Assembly: GCA_013177805.1 (NCBI GenBank)
Contig: JABLXU010000003.1
Location: 62,001-126,000, forward strand
Length of the DNA: 64,000 nucleotides
Direction: 5' to 3'
DNA from: Candidatus Omnitrophota bacterium
GTDB lineage: Bacteria > Hinthialibacterota > Hinthialibacteria > Hinthialibacterales > Hinthialibacteraceae
Shown here: piece after piece, positions 18,794 to 27,223 of the stretch
Numbering within the stretch: position 1 is the first letter of the stretch
Layout: each line of letters begins with the position of its first letter
Translations under genes and position numbers: made by a program
The notes under the pieces: model-generated
Database searches by the model: none
Seen by the model: only the letters and a program-made list of their open reading frames with translations
What the model was told of the DNA's origin: nothing

Positions 18794-19389
18794 GTCATCC
18801 TTTCTCCTACAGAGGATGGGCAAATGCCTTACAATACAATGGGCAAATTCCTTATAAAAAAAGCAGGGGAATCCCTATAGATCTTGCGGGAAATTTGTGT
18901 TAGAAATCAAATGATTAATGGATGTTTGTTTTTCCAAATGTCTTTAAGAAGGAATGCTCTCTTGCCGTTTTAGATTCCGCATTAAACAATGGCCAGCCGT
19001 GAGGCGGGGGGGGGAGACAATCACGGACTTTCCATACGACAGAGATCACGCGCGACAACCGCATGGCCTGGAGAGATCGAGGTTATTCGGCTTTTTTTAT
19101 GCGTTCCAGGTCATTTCAAGAAGGAGGTGAACAACCGGCTCGCACGAATGGAACTCCCTCTCGTTGTCTCATGCTGAGGATTGAGGGAATCGATTGTTGG
19201 CCGCCTGTAGCGGATCAGGCAGGTGAAGGGGGGCGATTTCCACAATCCAGACCACGGTTTGCGTATAACTCCCGTATTCCAATCCGTCCGGGTTTTCCGT
19301 CCCGCTAATGGCTGTCCGAATCGCGAAGGCGCTGGGATTCCGGCGTATGGCCTTGACCGCCAGTCCATCTTGGTAGGAGGAGTAGAATC
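18794..19389. other. Intergenic region with small repeats, no gene seen
   Basis: 596 bases. A hairpin CATCCT/AGGATG lies just after the lipoprotein gene. It is followed by an imperfect 20-base direct repeat (ATGGGCAAATGCCTTACAAT at 18816-18835 and a close copy at 18839-18858). CCGTGA at 18997-19002 pairs with TCACGG at 19021-19026. A lone AAGGAGGTGA at 19121 is not followed by a usable start at normal distance. No riboswitch class was recognised. Confidence 0.4.
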
Positions 19390-20919
19390 ATGTTTATCGC
19401 ACGTCATTCAATCAGGGTATTTTCTGCGTTTTTTGTGTTGACCTTTTCTGTGATTCCGGCTTGTCCGGCCTCCGTTCTCAGTGAGCAGGAAATCAAGCAG
19501 GATTTGATCGAGATCCTGTCCAACCTGGAATACCTCATCGACGCGAACATGCAAGGTGGTGAACTGCCGGAGCAGGGCAGCACCGTGCAGTCCTTGACTG
19601 AAAGCCAGATGACCCTCCGGCAAGTCCTGCAAAGCGCCGATGCCATCATGGTCACCGGGGTCGATTCCCTGACCCCGCAGGACCTGTACTTGCTGAAGAT
19701 GCTGAGCATGAACTTGCAAATCGCCCGCGAATTGACCGATTGGAAAAACCAACTGGCTTCGGGAGCGAAGCAAGAGAGTTCGTTTGTGCAAGTCGGCCAA
19801 AAGAAAATTGCTTCAGGCCCCATCCGCATGAACCCTCTAAGTTCCGGAGATGCCTTGCCGGCGAGCGACACGGAGTTTCCGAAGGCGAACTACAGCCAAT
19901 CCGTGTTAGGGGACTTCAATGATAGTGGGATCGAAACCACGATCGCGGCTATTACAACGGTATTTTCTTCTTTTCTCAATGACGCCACGGGATTACTTAG
20001 CAATGAATTGTTAAAAGACACCAATTTGGGCATTTTTGGCAACTTGAATACGATAAACCCTCTGAATTTAATCAACGACTTCATACAGGATTTGACATTC
20101 AAAATCCATATGACTGAAAACCGGCATGATATCGCGCCCTTGTATATCGATTTTTACCTGGCCTCTCTCTACAATGGAATCTCCGATATCTGCAACAACA
20201 TTACCGCTTCGTTCGGTATCAGTTTTGGAGTAAGTGTTGTCGTTAAATTTGATGTCGGCATCAACGCCAATTTCATCTGCATCGGAAGCAAAACCCTGGC
20301 GAATATGCACCAGTTTGTATATGCCAAACGATCTTTTGTGGATAGTGATATCGATTCGGCGGAGATCGAAGGCTCCTACGAGCGGCTGGAATACATCCAC
20401 CGGCAATTGAAGGATGTCAACCAGCAGATATTGGACAGCAATACGGAGCTGGAAGAGAATATCAAGGAACATATCGAAACCGCCGAGACCAACCTGACTA
20501 ACGAAATTAATGAGAACCAAGATGAAATCAACGCGAATGAAGTCAAAATTGATCAATTGCAATGGACGCTGGACAATGTCAGCGCGAAAAGGGAGATCCA
20601 TCTCCAAGTCCTCGAACTCAAGAACAAGGCGGAATATTTAATCGCGGCCGATGAAGCCGGGAGTCCAGTCGACCTGGAGGTTCCCTTCCTGTCGGTGAGG
20701 GTGGCGTCCGATGCCAATCAGTTCACGGTTTATAATTTGGATTTGGCCAAGGATGTCGAAGTCCAAAGCCTGGGAGGCGGATTGCATCTCTTGAAGCTGC
20801 GGTTGCCCAAAGGCGTGTCCAACGCGACTATCTTGATTCTGCACGTCAAAGACAGTCATGACGGCGGCGTTTCGCATTATGGATTCGCCATGACGCCGGT
20901 GACCGGGATGAAATTCTGA
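19390..20919 (+). CDS. Secreted protein with central coiled coil, family unknown
   Basis: 509 residues; not recognised. A signal peptide (residues 1-28, VFSAFFVLTFSVIPACPAS) is followed by a helical N-terminal region, a hydrophobic-polar middle with several cysteines, and a strong coiled coil at about residues 325-395 (ERLEYIHRQLKDVNQQILDS and ETNLTNEINENQDEINANEV). The last 110 residues look like a beta-rich domain (LEVPFLSVRVASDANQFTVY). A clear AGGAGG site precedes the ATG. The gene is richer in A and T, and in asparagine and isoleucine codons, than its neighbours, which may reflect transfer or relaxed selection. Likely periplasmic or surface-exposed. Confidence 0.65.
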   Translation: MFIARHSIRVFSAFFVLTFSVIPACPASVLSEQEIKQDLIEILSNLEYLIDANMQGGELPEQGSTVQSLTESQMTLRQVLQSADAIMVTGVDSLTPQDLYLLKMLSMNLQIARELTDWKNQLASGAKQESSFVQVGQKKIASGPIRMNPLSSGDALPASDTEFPKANYSQSVLGDFNDSGIETTIAAITTVFSSFLNDATGLLSNELLKDTNLGIFGNLNTINPLNLINDFIQDLTFKIHMTENRHDIAPLYIDFYLASLYNGISDICNNITASFGISFGVSVVVKFDVGINANFICIGSKTLANMHQFVYAKRSFVDSDIDSAEIEGSYERLEYIHRQLKDVNQQILDSNTELEENIKEHIETAETNLTNEINENQDEINANEVKIDQLQWTLDNVSAKREIHLQVLELKNKAEYLIAADEAGSPVDLEVPFLSVRVASDANQFTVYNLDLAKDVEVQSLGGGLHLLKLRLPKGVSNATILILHVKDSHDGGVSHYGFAMTPVTGMKF

Positions 20920-21023
20920 AGGGGACGCCAGAGACGGACCTGTTTACGCGAGAGCCGAAATAGGAAGAATTCCGCCCTTTTGGGGCTTCTTCCGCCCTGG
21001 CCGTTTACCGGGGGGAGACCGGC

Positions 21024-22976
21024 TCATTCCCCCTCGATCCTCCACAATCCCAGCTGCTCTTTGCCATATGGGATGACCGTGACAGGCCGCAGGCCGGGGG
21101 GCGGGGCGGTGAAAAACGTCTCGAGGAACTCGGGCTCCACGTAGGGATACAGCCAACGGCCGCGGGGCAGAACCAGCCATTTCGCGCCCAGGGCGCGGGC
21201 TTTTTTCAGGACCGTGTCCCTCGTAAGGGGTTCCGGGCCGTTCCAGAACGGATCCCGCCGGTAGGTCCGGTCCTCCAGATGGTATTTCGCCAAATAGAAG
21301 ACGACCGGCTCGTTGGCCATCGGGGCGTAGATGACATCGCCGGCGGTGGTGTATTGCGTCAAGTGAAATGCCAGCGCGCGGTAATTGAGGCAGGCTTCGT
21401 CCCAATTCGAGAAATTGATGTACGACCGGTCGCCCATGGCGCGGCCCACCTGACGGAAGTCCTGATGCCGGTCCGCGAAGAGGCAGGTCCAAATCAAAAA
21501 CCCGGACAAGGCGGCCAGGGATACGCGTTGGGTGATCCGGGTCCGGCCGCTCAGCCAAACGTCCCAGGCCAAGGCGGAGGTCACGATCAACCCCAAGTAA
21601 TAGGGCAGGGCCTGGCGCACGTTGCCGGCGGCAGCGGACATGCTGGTCAGCACCCAGTGCGCGCCGGTCCATCCCAGGAGAATCCAGAACGGCCGCCGGT
21701 TGGGGCGTAGCAGCAAGGTGACGATCCCTGCCAGAAACAGGATGGCGATGGGCCCGGTGACGCCCGCGGGGATGGCCGCCAGGTTGCCCAGGAGGCGGGA
21801 AGGGGTGGGGAAAACCAGGGTGGAGGGCATGTCTGAATTGAAGCCCGCGAGTTGCATGTACAGCACCAGCGTGACGCCGGGGATGACGCAGGCGGTGAAC
21901 GCGGCCGCCAGATGGGCACACGAGCGCTGGTGCTTGGGGAAGCCGAAATCATACAGGGCCATGAAAGCGAAGGCGGGCATGAGGCTGGCGGCGGTGTGTT
22001 TGTAGAGGCACGCCAGCGTGGCGAACAAGGTTCCCAGAAGCAAATCGGATTGATCGTTCCGTTCAATAAAGCGGATCCAATAAAAGAAGGCGGCGGCGAT
22101 GAAGAACAAGATGCCGCCTTCGATCATGTGTGTGTTGCCGTAATGAAAAATCGGCGGCAGGAAAACAAACAGCACCGCCGCGCCGCGCGCCCCCCATTCG
22201 CCGCCGAAGATCCGGGCCAGGCGGTAGAGATACCACGCCCCGCCGAAGGTGAAGAGGATCTGCACGGTCCGGCCGATCCACTCCTGCAACCCGAGAAAGA
22301 CATAGAGCGGAGTGAGGATCAGCTTGGACAGAGGCTGGTAACGGAAGAGGGTTTGCAAATCGCCGAACCGCTCGGGCAGCGCGGTTTGGAGCAGCGCCGC
22401 GGCATAGGCCGCCGATATCCCCGCGAGGAGCAACAGAGAGAAGCTAAGATGCCCCGCCGCCCAATCGGCGATGGATTGAATACGTTCGATTGTCCGGGAA
22501 CGCCAAGCCGGCATGAGAATCCCAACCGCGATGGCTCCGGTAAAACCCAGCGTCAACACCGGCTGCATGGGAAATCCCGCCGCGTCCGATAACGCGTTGA
22601 CCACCCGGTGCGCCACCACGCCCGGCACCGCCGCATGGTCGATGGTGTCCAGGCCCGTCAGGATGGGTAAATTCAAAAAGGGAATGTGCAGAACCAACGC
22701 GGCGCCGAAGAGAAGGGTAAAGAACACGCCGTCGCCGGTGGATTCGGGAGGATGAGTTTTCTTCGCAAGCGGGAACGAACCGAGCCAGCGAAACAAGAGG
22801 GTAAGGATGGTGAAAGCGGTCATGATCACGCCGAGCGCGATCAAGCGGGTGGAGGTGGAACCCGGCAGGTACCAGAGGGGATAGACGACAAAGTTCACCC
22901 ACCAGGCCAGGGCGAACAGGAACAGAAGCATCGAAGAGGGATTCGGGGGAACCGGAACGCAACGTGAGGTTGTCAT
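21024..22976 (-). CDS. ArnT/GT39-like polytopic membrane glycosyltransferase
   Basis: 650 residues with about eleven hydrophobic helices and a soluble tail. After the first helices the segment HIPFLNLPILTGLDTIDHAA and the loop around YRLARIFGGEWGARGAAVLF resemble the GT39/PMG class that uses polyprenyl-phosphate sugars; the membrane topology supports this more than any single motif. The start at 22976 is set by the ATGA overlap with the stop of the upstream methyltransferase; longer in-frame starts would overlap that gene. The coupled pair suggests modification of a surface glycan or lipid. The substrate is unknown. Confidence 0.7.
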   Translation of the reverse strand: MTTSRCVPVPPNPSSMLLFLFALAWWVNFVVYPLWYLPGSTSTRLIALGVIMTAFTILTLLFRWLGSFPLAKKTHPPESTGDGVFFTLLFGAALVLHIPFLNLPILTGLDTIDHAAVPGVVAHRVVNALSDAAGFPMQPVLTLGFTGAIAVGILMPAWRSRTIERIQSIADWAAGHLSFSLLLLAGISAAYAAALLQTALPERFGDLQTLFRYQPLSKLILTPLYVFLGLQEWIGRTVQILFTFGGAWYLYRLARIFGGEWGARGAAVLFVFLPPIFHYGNTHMIEGGILFFIAAAFFYWIRFIERNDQSDLLLGTLFATLACLYKHTAASLMPAFAFMALYDFGFPKHQRSCAHLAAAFTACVIPGVTLVLYMQLAGFNSDMPSTLVFPTPSRLLGNLAAIPAGVTGPIAILFLAGIVTLLLRPNRRPFWILLGWTGAHWVLTSMSAAAGNVRQALPYYLGLIVTSALAWDVWLSGRTRITQRVSLAALSGFLIWTCLFADRHQDFRQVGRAMGDRSYINFSNWDEACLNYRALAFHLTQYTTAGDVIYAPMANEPVVFYLAKYHLEDRTYRRDPFWNGPEPLTRDTVLKKARALGAKWLVLPRGRWLYPYVEPEFLETFFTAPPPGLRPVTVIPYGKEQLGLWRIEGE

Positions 22977-23755
22977 GATGGTTTGCGCGCCTGGACTTGG
23001 AGCGAACCGGATATTTCCCGGAGCAAGGGAACCGCTTCCAACCAGCGGCCCACGCGGCCGGCCCAAGGGATCAGGGATGAGGGGATCAGGGGGTGCATGA
23101 AATCATAGGGGCGGACGCGGACATCCGTGAATCCGGCCTCGCGCAGTTGTTTGGCCAGGGACCAGCGGAAAAAGGCGGTCTCGTCCTCGGAGTTTTGCAG
23201 CCAGGCCCCGATGGCGCGGATGTTCTTCTCGAGCGCCACCTGGGGATTCATCATGTTCGGTTCGGAGAACCACAGCAGCCCGCCTGGTTTGAGCACGCGG
23301 CCGCATTCCCGCAGGGCGCGCCGCACGTCCAGATGATGGAGAACCGACGCGCCCGCCACGGCGTCGGCGATGCCGTCCCGGAGGGGGAGTTCGTAGGCAT
23401 TCCCGACTTGGAAGACCGCGTTGGGATAAGGAAAGCGTTCGATGGCCTGCCGGACGCAGATCGGGGAAACATCCAAACCGACCAGGCGCAGAGAAGGACG
23501 GATTTCGAGCAGATACCGCGTCAACGCGCCGGTTCCGCAGCCCAATTCGATGACCAGGGGATCGGGGAAGGTCGCGAGGGCGGCACAGATGAGTTCGGCG
23601 CGGCGGCGTTTTCGCCATTGCCCGGCGGGTGTCGTGCTGCCCCACCAGACCTCGCCGGTCTCGCGGGCCAGCTGATCGAAGTGTTTTTGTTCCTTGATGG
23701 CTCTCGGGTCGTCCATGATTTGCGTATGGTCCTGTCGGAAAGGATCGGGAATCAT
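22973..23755 (-). CDS. Class I SAM-dependent methyltransferase
   Basis: 260 residues with the seven-strand methyltransferase core: motif I VIELGCGTGALTRYL near residues 67-81, acidic LVGLDVSPICVRQA, the ASVLHHLDVRRAL strand and LKPGGLLWFSEPN. The C-terminal third has amphipathic helices that may touch the membrane. Such enzymes beside membrane glycosyltransferases often methylate sugars or lipid carriers; that role is inferred from the neighbour. A start at 23716 (MDDPRAIKEQ) is equally plausible. The stop overlaps the next start by four bases, implying translational coupling. Confidence 0.8.
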   Translation of the reverse strand: MIPDPFRQDHTQIMDDPRAIKEQKHFDQLARETGEVWWGSTTPAGQWRKRRRAELICAALATFPDPLVIELGCGTGALTRYLLEIRPSLRLVGLDVSPICVRQAIERFPYPNAVFQVGNAYELPLRDGIADAVAGASVLHHLDVRRALRECGRVLKPGGLLWFSEPNMMNPQVALEKNIRAIGAWLQNSEDETAFFRWSLAKQLREAGFTDVRVRPYDFMHPLIPSSLIPWAGRVGRWLEAVPLLREISGSLQVQARKPS

Positions 23756-23932
23756 CCTATCCGGAAGCGGGAGGAGGAGGAAGAGATTCGGCGGTGCGGA
23801 GGCGAAATGTGCTGTCTATACGGGAACAGGGTGAAATGGTAGGATCGAGTGCGTTGATGCCGGCTGCAAAACGCGGCGCAGCCAGTCAATTGAATTTACA
23901 ACCATCAATCATTTAAGAGATCGGAGTTTCCC

Positions 23933-25264
23933 ATGGTCACGAAAGAGCCCATCACACGGAGAACATTTTTGGGAACCACCGGGGCGGTGGTGGCGGCGTG
24001 GCAAGCGGGCGCGCCGGCGGTGCTGGCCTCGCGTTCGCCCAACGACACGATCGGCGTGGGGCACATCGGGCTGGGCGTGCGGGGCGGGTCGCTGATTCCT
24101 GAAGTGGCCGGCCGGCCGCTGGGCGGGGGGATCAAGGGCACCCTGGTGACGGCGGTGTGCGATGTGTACAAGCCGCATCTCGAAAAAGGTTTCGAGCGCG
24201 GCATGAATCCCCAGGCCAAGAAATACGTGGACTACCAGGACTTGCTGGCCGATCCCGCCGTGGACGCGGTGGTGATCGCCACGCCGGATCATTGGCATTC
24301 GAAGATGCTGATCGACGCCGCCGCGGCGGGCAAGGATGTGTACATTGAAAAGGGCTGGACGCGGACCATCGCGGAAGCCAAGGCTATGCGCGAAGCGGTG
24401 AAGAAACACAACATCGTGATGCAACTCGGGCATCAGAGCCGGGCGCAGGTGGCGGGCATCGTGGCCGCGCAACGGATCGCGGAGGGGATACTTGGGCCGG
24501 TGAGCCTGGTGCGGACGGGGCGTTTCGAGAACGGCCCGGAGGGGGAGGCCATCTGGCGGTGGTACGGCTGGTACAACTATTTCGAGCGGCCTGATCCGGC
24601 CCAGGTGGTGAAGGACCTGGATTGGGACCGCTGGCTGGGGCCCGCGCCCAAGGTTCCCTTCAGCATGGAGCATTTCTGGCATTGGCGCTGCTATTGGAAT
24701 TATGGAACCGGCGTGGCGGGCGATTTGCTCTCGCATGAGGTTGACTTTGTGCATTCGGTGCTGCGGCTGGGGATTCCCGACACGTGTTTCACGTCGGCGC
24801 AGAACATCCTGCTGCGGGACGGGCGCGAAGTGCCCGACACCTGGAGCACGGTGTACGGGTACGAAAAGAAAGGCTGCAACGTGACCTTCGATTGCAGCAT
24901 GAATTCGTCCTTCGTGCAGCCGCCCGAGTTCCGGGGCAAGGAAGCCATGCTGCGGTTCGACACGATCGCCCAGTCGGTCGGGATGTACGAAATCAGCGCC
25001 GATGGGCGCTCGGGCAAGTACAAGGCCGAACTCGAATCCGGAAAGTACAAACCGGGACAGCCGTTTGAGAAGTTCGACCCCGCCAAAGCGCCGCAGGTGC
25101 CCAGCCACATGGAGGATTTCTTCAACTGCGTGCGCAGCCGGCAGAAGCCCAAATGCAACGAGGACGAGGCTTTCATCGAGGCGGCGACGCTGGTCATGGC
25201 GGTCACATCGCTCAAGGAGAAACGCCAGGTGCGCTGGGATGCCGAGAAAGAAGACGTGGTCTGA
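23933..25264 (+). CDS. Tat-exported Gfo/Idh/MocA-family oxidoreductase
   Basis: 443 residues. The N-terminus carries a twin-arginine signal (R9-R10 in TRRTFLG, then a hydrophobic stretch ending ASR), so the folded protein with bound NAD(P) would be exported. The Rossmann fold begins IGVGHIGLGVRGG, followed by VIATPDHWHSKMLIDAAAAG and the EKGWTRTIAEAKAM segment that matches the family EKP region with lysine retained. The C-terminal domain includes GVAGDLLSHEVDFVHSVLRL, typical of members acting on sugars or inositols. Such exported paralogues are abundant in Planctomycetota and related phyla. The substrate is unknown. Confidence 0.85.
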   Translation: MVTKEPITRRTFLGTTGAVVAAWQAGAPAVLASRSPNDTIGVGHIGLGVRGGSLIPEVAGRPLGGGIKGTLVTAVCDVYKPHLEKGFERGMNPQAKKYVDYQDLLADPAVDAVVIATPDHWHSKMLIDAAAAGKDVYIEKGWTRTIAEAKAMREAVKKHNIVMQLGHQSRAQVAGIVAAQRIAEGILGPVSLVRTGRFENGPEGEAIWRWYGWYNYFERPDPAQVVKDLDWDRWLGPAPKVPFSMEHFWHWRCYWNYGTGVAGDLLSHEVDFVHSVLRLGIPDTCFTSAQNILLRDGREVPDTWSTVYGYEKKGCNVTFDCSMNSSFVQPPEFRGKEAMLRFDTIAQSVGMYEISADGRSGKYKAELESGKYKPGQPFEKFDPAKAPQVPSHMEDFFNCVRSRQKPKCNEDEAFIEAATLVMAVTSLKEKRQVRWDAEKEDVV

Positions 25265-25392
25265 TCCAACCTGGCCAGCCCGCGCAAACCGGCGGAACAG
25301 AGGCTGGTGCAATGCCGTCCCCCGAAGGGGATTCCGTAGGTTGCGCGAGGTGGGATCTGAAATCCGGGGAGCTGTGGCGTGCTGAAAAGGCT

Positions 25393-25427
25393 TACCCTCA
25401 CCCTGACCCTCTCCCAGGGGGAAAGGG
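25393..25427. repeat. REP-like palindromic element
   Basis: ACCCTCACCCTGACCCTCTC followed by CCAGGGGGAAAGGGA, resembling the dispersed CCCTCACCC...CTCTCCC...GGGGAAAGGG elements common in many genomes. A shorter relative is at 52830-52855. Confidence 0.4.
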
Positions 25428-25525
25428 AAGTGTTGCTTGCATCGTTCATTTCCTAGGGCGTTGCCCGGGGCTGGCTTTGGGTGCGCCGTGGGCGCGTGCA
25501 TCCCAATCCTGAATTCCGGTGAATT

Positions 25526-26971
25526 ATGCTTACGAAAAATCTACCGAAGAGAGCCGCTTGGGTGACCCTGGGGCTGTCCGTCCTGTGGTTATCTCCCGCC
25601 GGATCCGCTGTGGAATATGAAGTAGGGCCGGGCAAGACGTACGCGGAGATCGAGGAAGTCCCGTGGGAAGCGCTGCGGGCGGGGGATACGGTCAGCATCC
25701 ACTGGCGCGAGAATCCCTACCGGGCCAAGTTGGTTTTGTGCGTCCGGGGAACCCCGGACCAACCCATCTGTGTACGCGGTGTGCCCAACGGCCAGGGAGT
25801 ACTGCCCGTGATCGACGGCCGCAACGCCGTGACGCGCCCGCAGCTCAATTATTGGAATGAAGTCCGGGGCGTGATCAAAATCGGCGGAGCCAACCGCCCG
25901 GCTGACACCACCCCGGCGCATCTCATCGTAGAAAATCTGGAGATCCGGAGCGGACGGCCTCCCTATGAATTCACCGGGCGGGACGGGCGGACAACCTACA
26001 GCGACAACGCGGCCGCGATCTTCATCGAAAAAGGCGAATTCATCACCATCCGTAACTGCATTCTGCACGACTGCGGCAACGGTTTGTTCATCGCGGCGGC
26101 AACCAGGGACGCGGTGATCGAGGGCTGCTCCATTCACGACAACGGCATCGAGGGCAGTTATTACCAGCACAACACCTACACGGCGGCGGCCGGACTGATT
26201 TATCAATTCAACCGCCTGGGCCGGTTGCGTCCCGGCTGCGGGGGAAACAATCTCAAGGACCGCTCGGCGGGGCTGGTGGTGCGGTACAACTGGATCGAGG
26301 ACGGCAACCGCCAGTTGGATTTGGTGGACGCGGAGGATTTAGAGCGGCTGCGCTCTGATCCCCGGTACCGGAGCACGTATGTGTATGGCAATGTCTTGAT
26401 CGAGCACGAGGGCGAGGGGAACAGCCAGATCGTCCATTACGGCGGCGATTCGGGCCGGCCGGACTGGTACCGGAAAGGGACGCTTTACTTTTATAACAAC
26501 ACCGTGGTGTCCACCCGGGAGGGCCATACGACTTTGTTCCGGTTGTCAACGAATGACGAACGGGCGGAATGCTGGAACAATATTCTGTATGTGACCGCCG
26601 ATGGGGACCGCCTGGCCTGGCTGAACGAATCGGGGGTGTTGAATCTGGGCCGCAATTGGATCAAGCCGGGCTGGGTGGCCTCGCATGGGACTCTTGCCGG
26701 CCGGATCAGCGGAACCGTGAACCTGTTGCAGGGCTGGAATCCTGGATTCGCCGATCCGGAGGAGCTGGATTTCCGGCTGGAAGAAACCTCTCCTTGTGTG
26801 GATCAGGCGGTGGAATTGCCGGAACCGCCGCGGACGGAGCATCCCCTCAAATGGCAGTATGTTCCTCACCAGGGGCGGGAACCGCGTCCCGTTGACGGCC
26901 GTCTGGATCTGGGGGCGATGGAAGCTCTCGTTCCCGCGCGAACCGGGGTGCCGGCCGAATTATTACGATAA
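25526..26971 (+). CDS. Secreted right-handed parallel beta-helix protein
   Basis: 481 residues with a signal peptide (WVTLGLSVLWLSPAGSA). The body shows the short repeated coils of pectate-lyase-like helices: LIVENLEIRSG, ITIRNCILHDCGNGLFIAAA, AVIEGCSIHDNGIEGSYY, LVVRYNWIEDGNRQLDLVDA, LYFYNNTVVS, AECWNNILYV. The C-terminal FRLEETSPCVDQAVELPEPP is the usual end of such polysaccharide-acting or surface-adhesive proteins. No catalytic set of a known lyase family could be assigned. It follows the Tat oxidoreductase by 261 bases on the same strand. That could indicate joint use of a glycan, although a promoter may lie in the gap. Confidence 0.75.
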   Translation: MLTKNLPKRAAWVTLGLSVLWLSPAGSAVEYEVGPGKTYAEIEEVPWEALRAGDTVSIHWRENPYRAKLVLCVRGTPDQPICVRGVPNGQGVLPVIDGRNAVTRPQLNYWNEVRGVIKIGGANRPADTTPAHLIVENLEIRSGRPPYEFTGRDGRTTYSDNAAAIFIEKGEFITIRNCILHDCGNGLFIAAATRDAVIEGCSIHDNGIEGSYYQHNTYTAAAGLIYQFNRLGRLRPGCGGNNLKDRSAGLVVRYNWIEDGNRQLDLVDAEDLERLRSDPRYRSTYVYGNVLIEHEGEGNSQIVHYGGDSGRPDWYRKGTLYFYNNTVVSTREGHTTLFRLSTNDERAECWNNILYVTADGDRLAWLNESGVLNLGRNWIKPGWVASHGTLAGRISGTVNLLQGWNPGFADPEELDFRLEETSPCVDQAVELPEPPRTEHPLKWQYVPHQGREPRPVDGRLDLGAMEALVPARTGVPAELLR

Positions 26972-27028
26972 TTGCGCCACGCTTTTTTCTTTTTTTTCTT
27001 CTATGCGGTGAGAAACGCGCCGTGTCCA

Positions 27029-27073
27029 TTGACCATTGGATTTCGGCAGGGATAATATTCACGTTAACGTTAA
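27029..27073 (+). promoter_or_regulatory. Promoter with operator-like palindrome for the giant gene
   Basis: TTGACC (27029-27034), a 16-base spacer, and GATAAT (27051-27056). ACGTTAACGT (27061-27070) and the overlapping TTAACGTTAA (27064-27073) are perfect palindromes centred on CG and placed at the expected start of transcription, where a LacI-like repressor could block. The leader would be about 160 bases. Confidence 0.5.
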
Positions 27074-27223
27074 TCTAAAGGGATTTTGATGATTTTTGGT
27101 GTGGCGTGACCGGCCGTTGACCGGCCAGGGGGGGTTCGCAGGCCTCTCTCACCCAACCATTCACTCTGGGTCCCTGCTTGATCCACACATCATAGAATCT
27201 ATTCCTTGCGAGGGTGCCGAACG

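Noticed and set aside
18997..19150. Cyclic di-GMP or other riboswitch before the secreted coiled-coil gene
   Set aside because: A hairpin and a Shine-Dalgarno-like stretch exist, but none of the conserved aptamer blocks is present.
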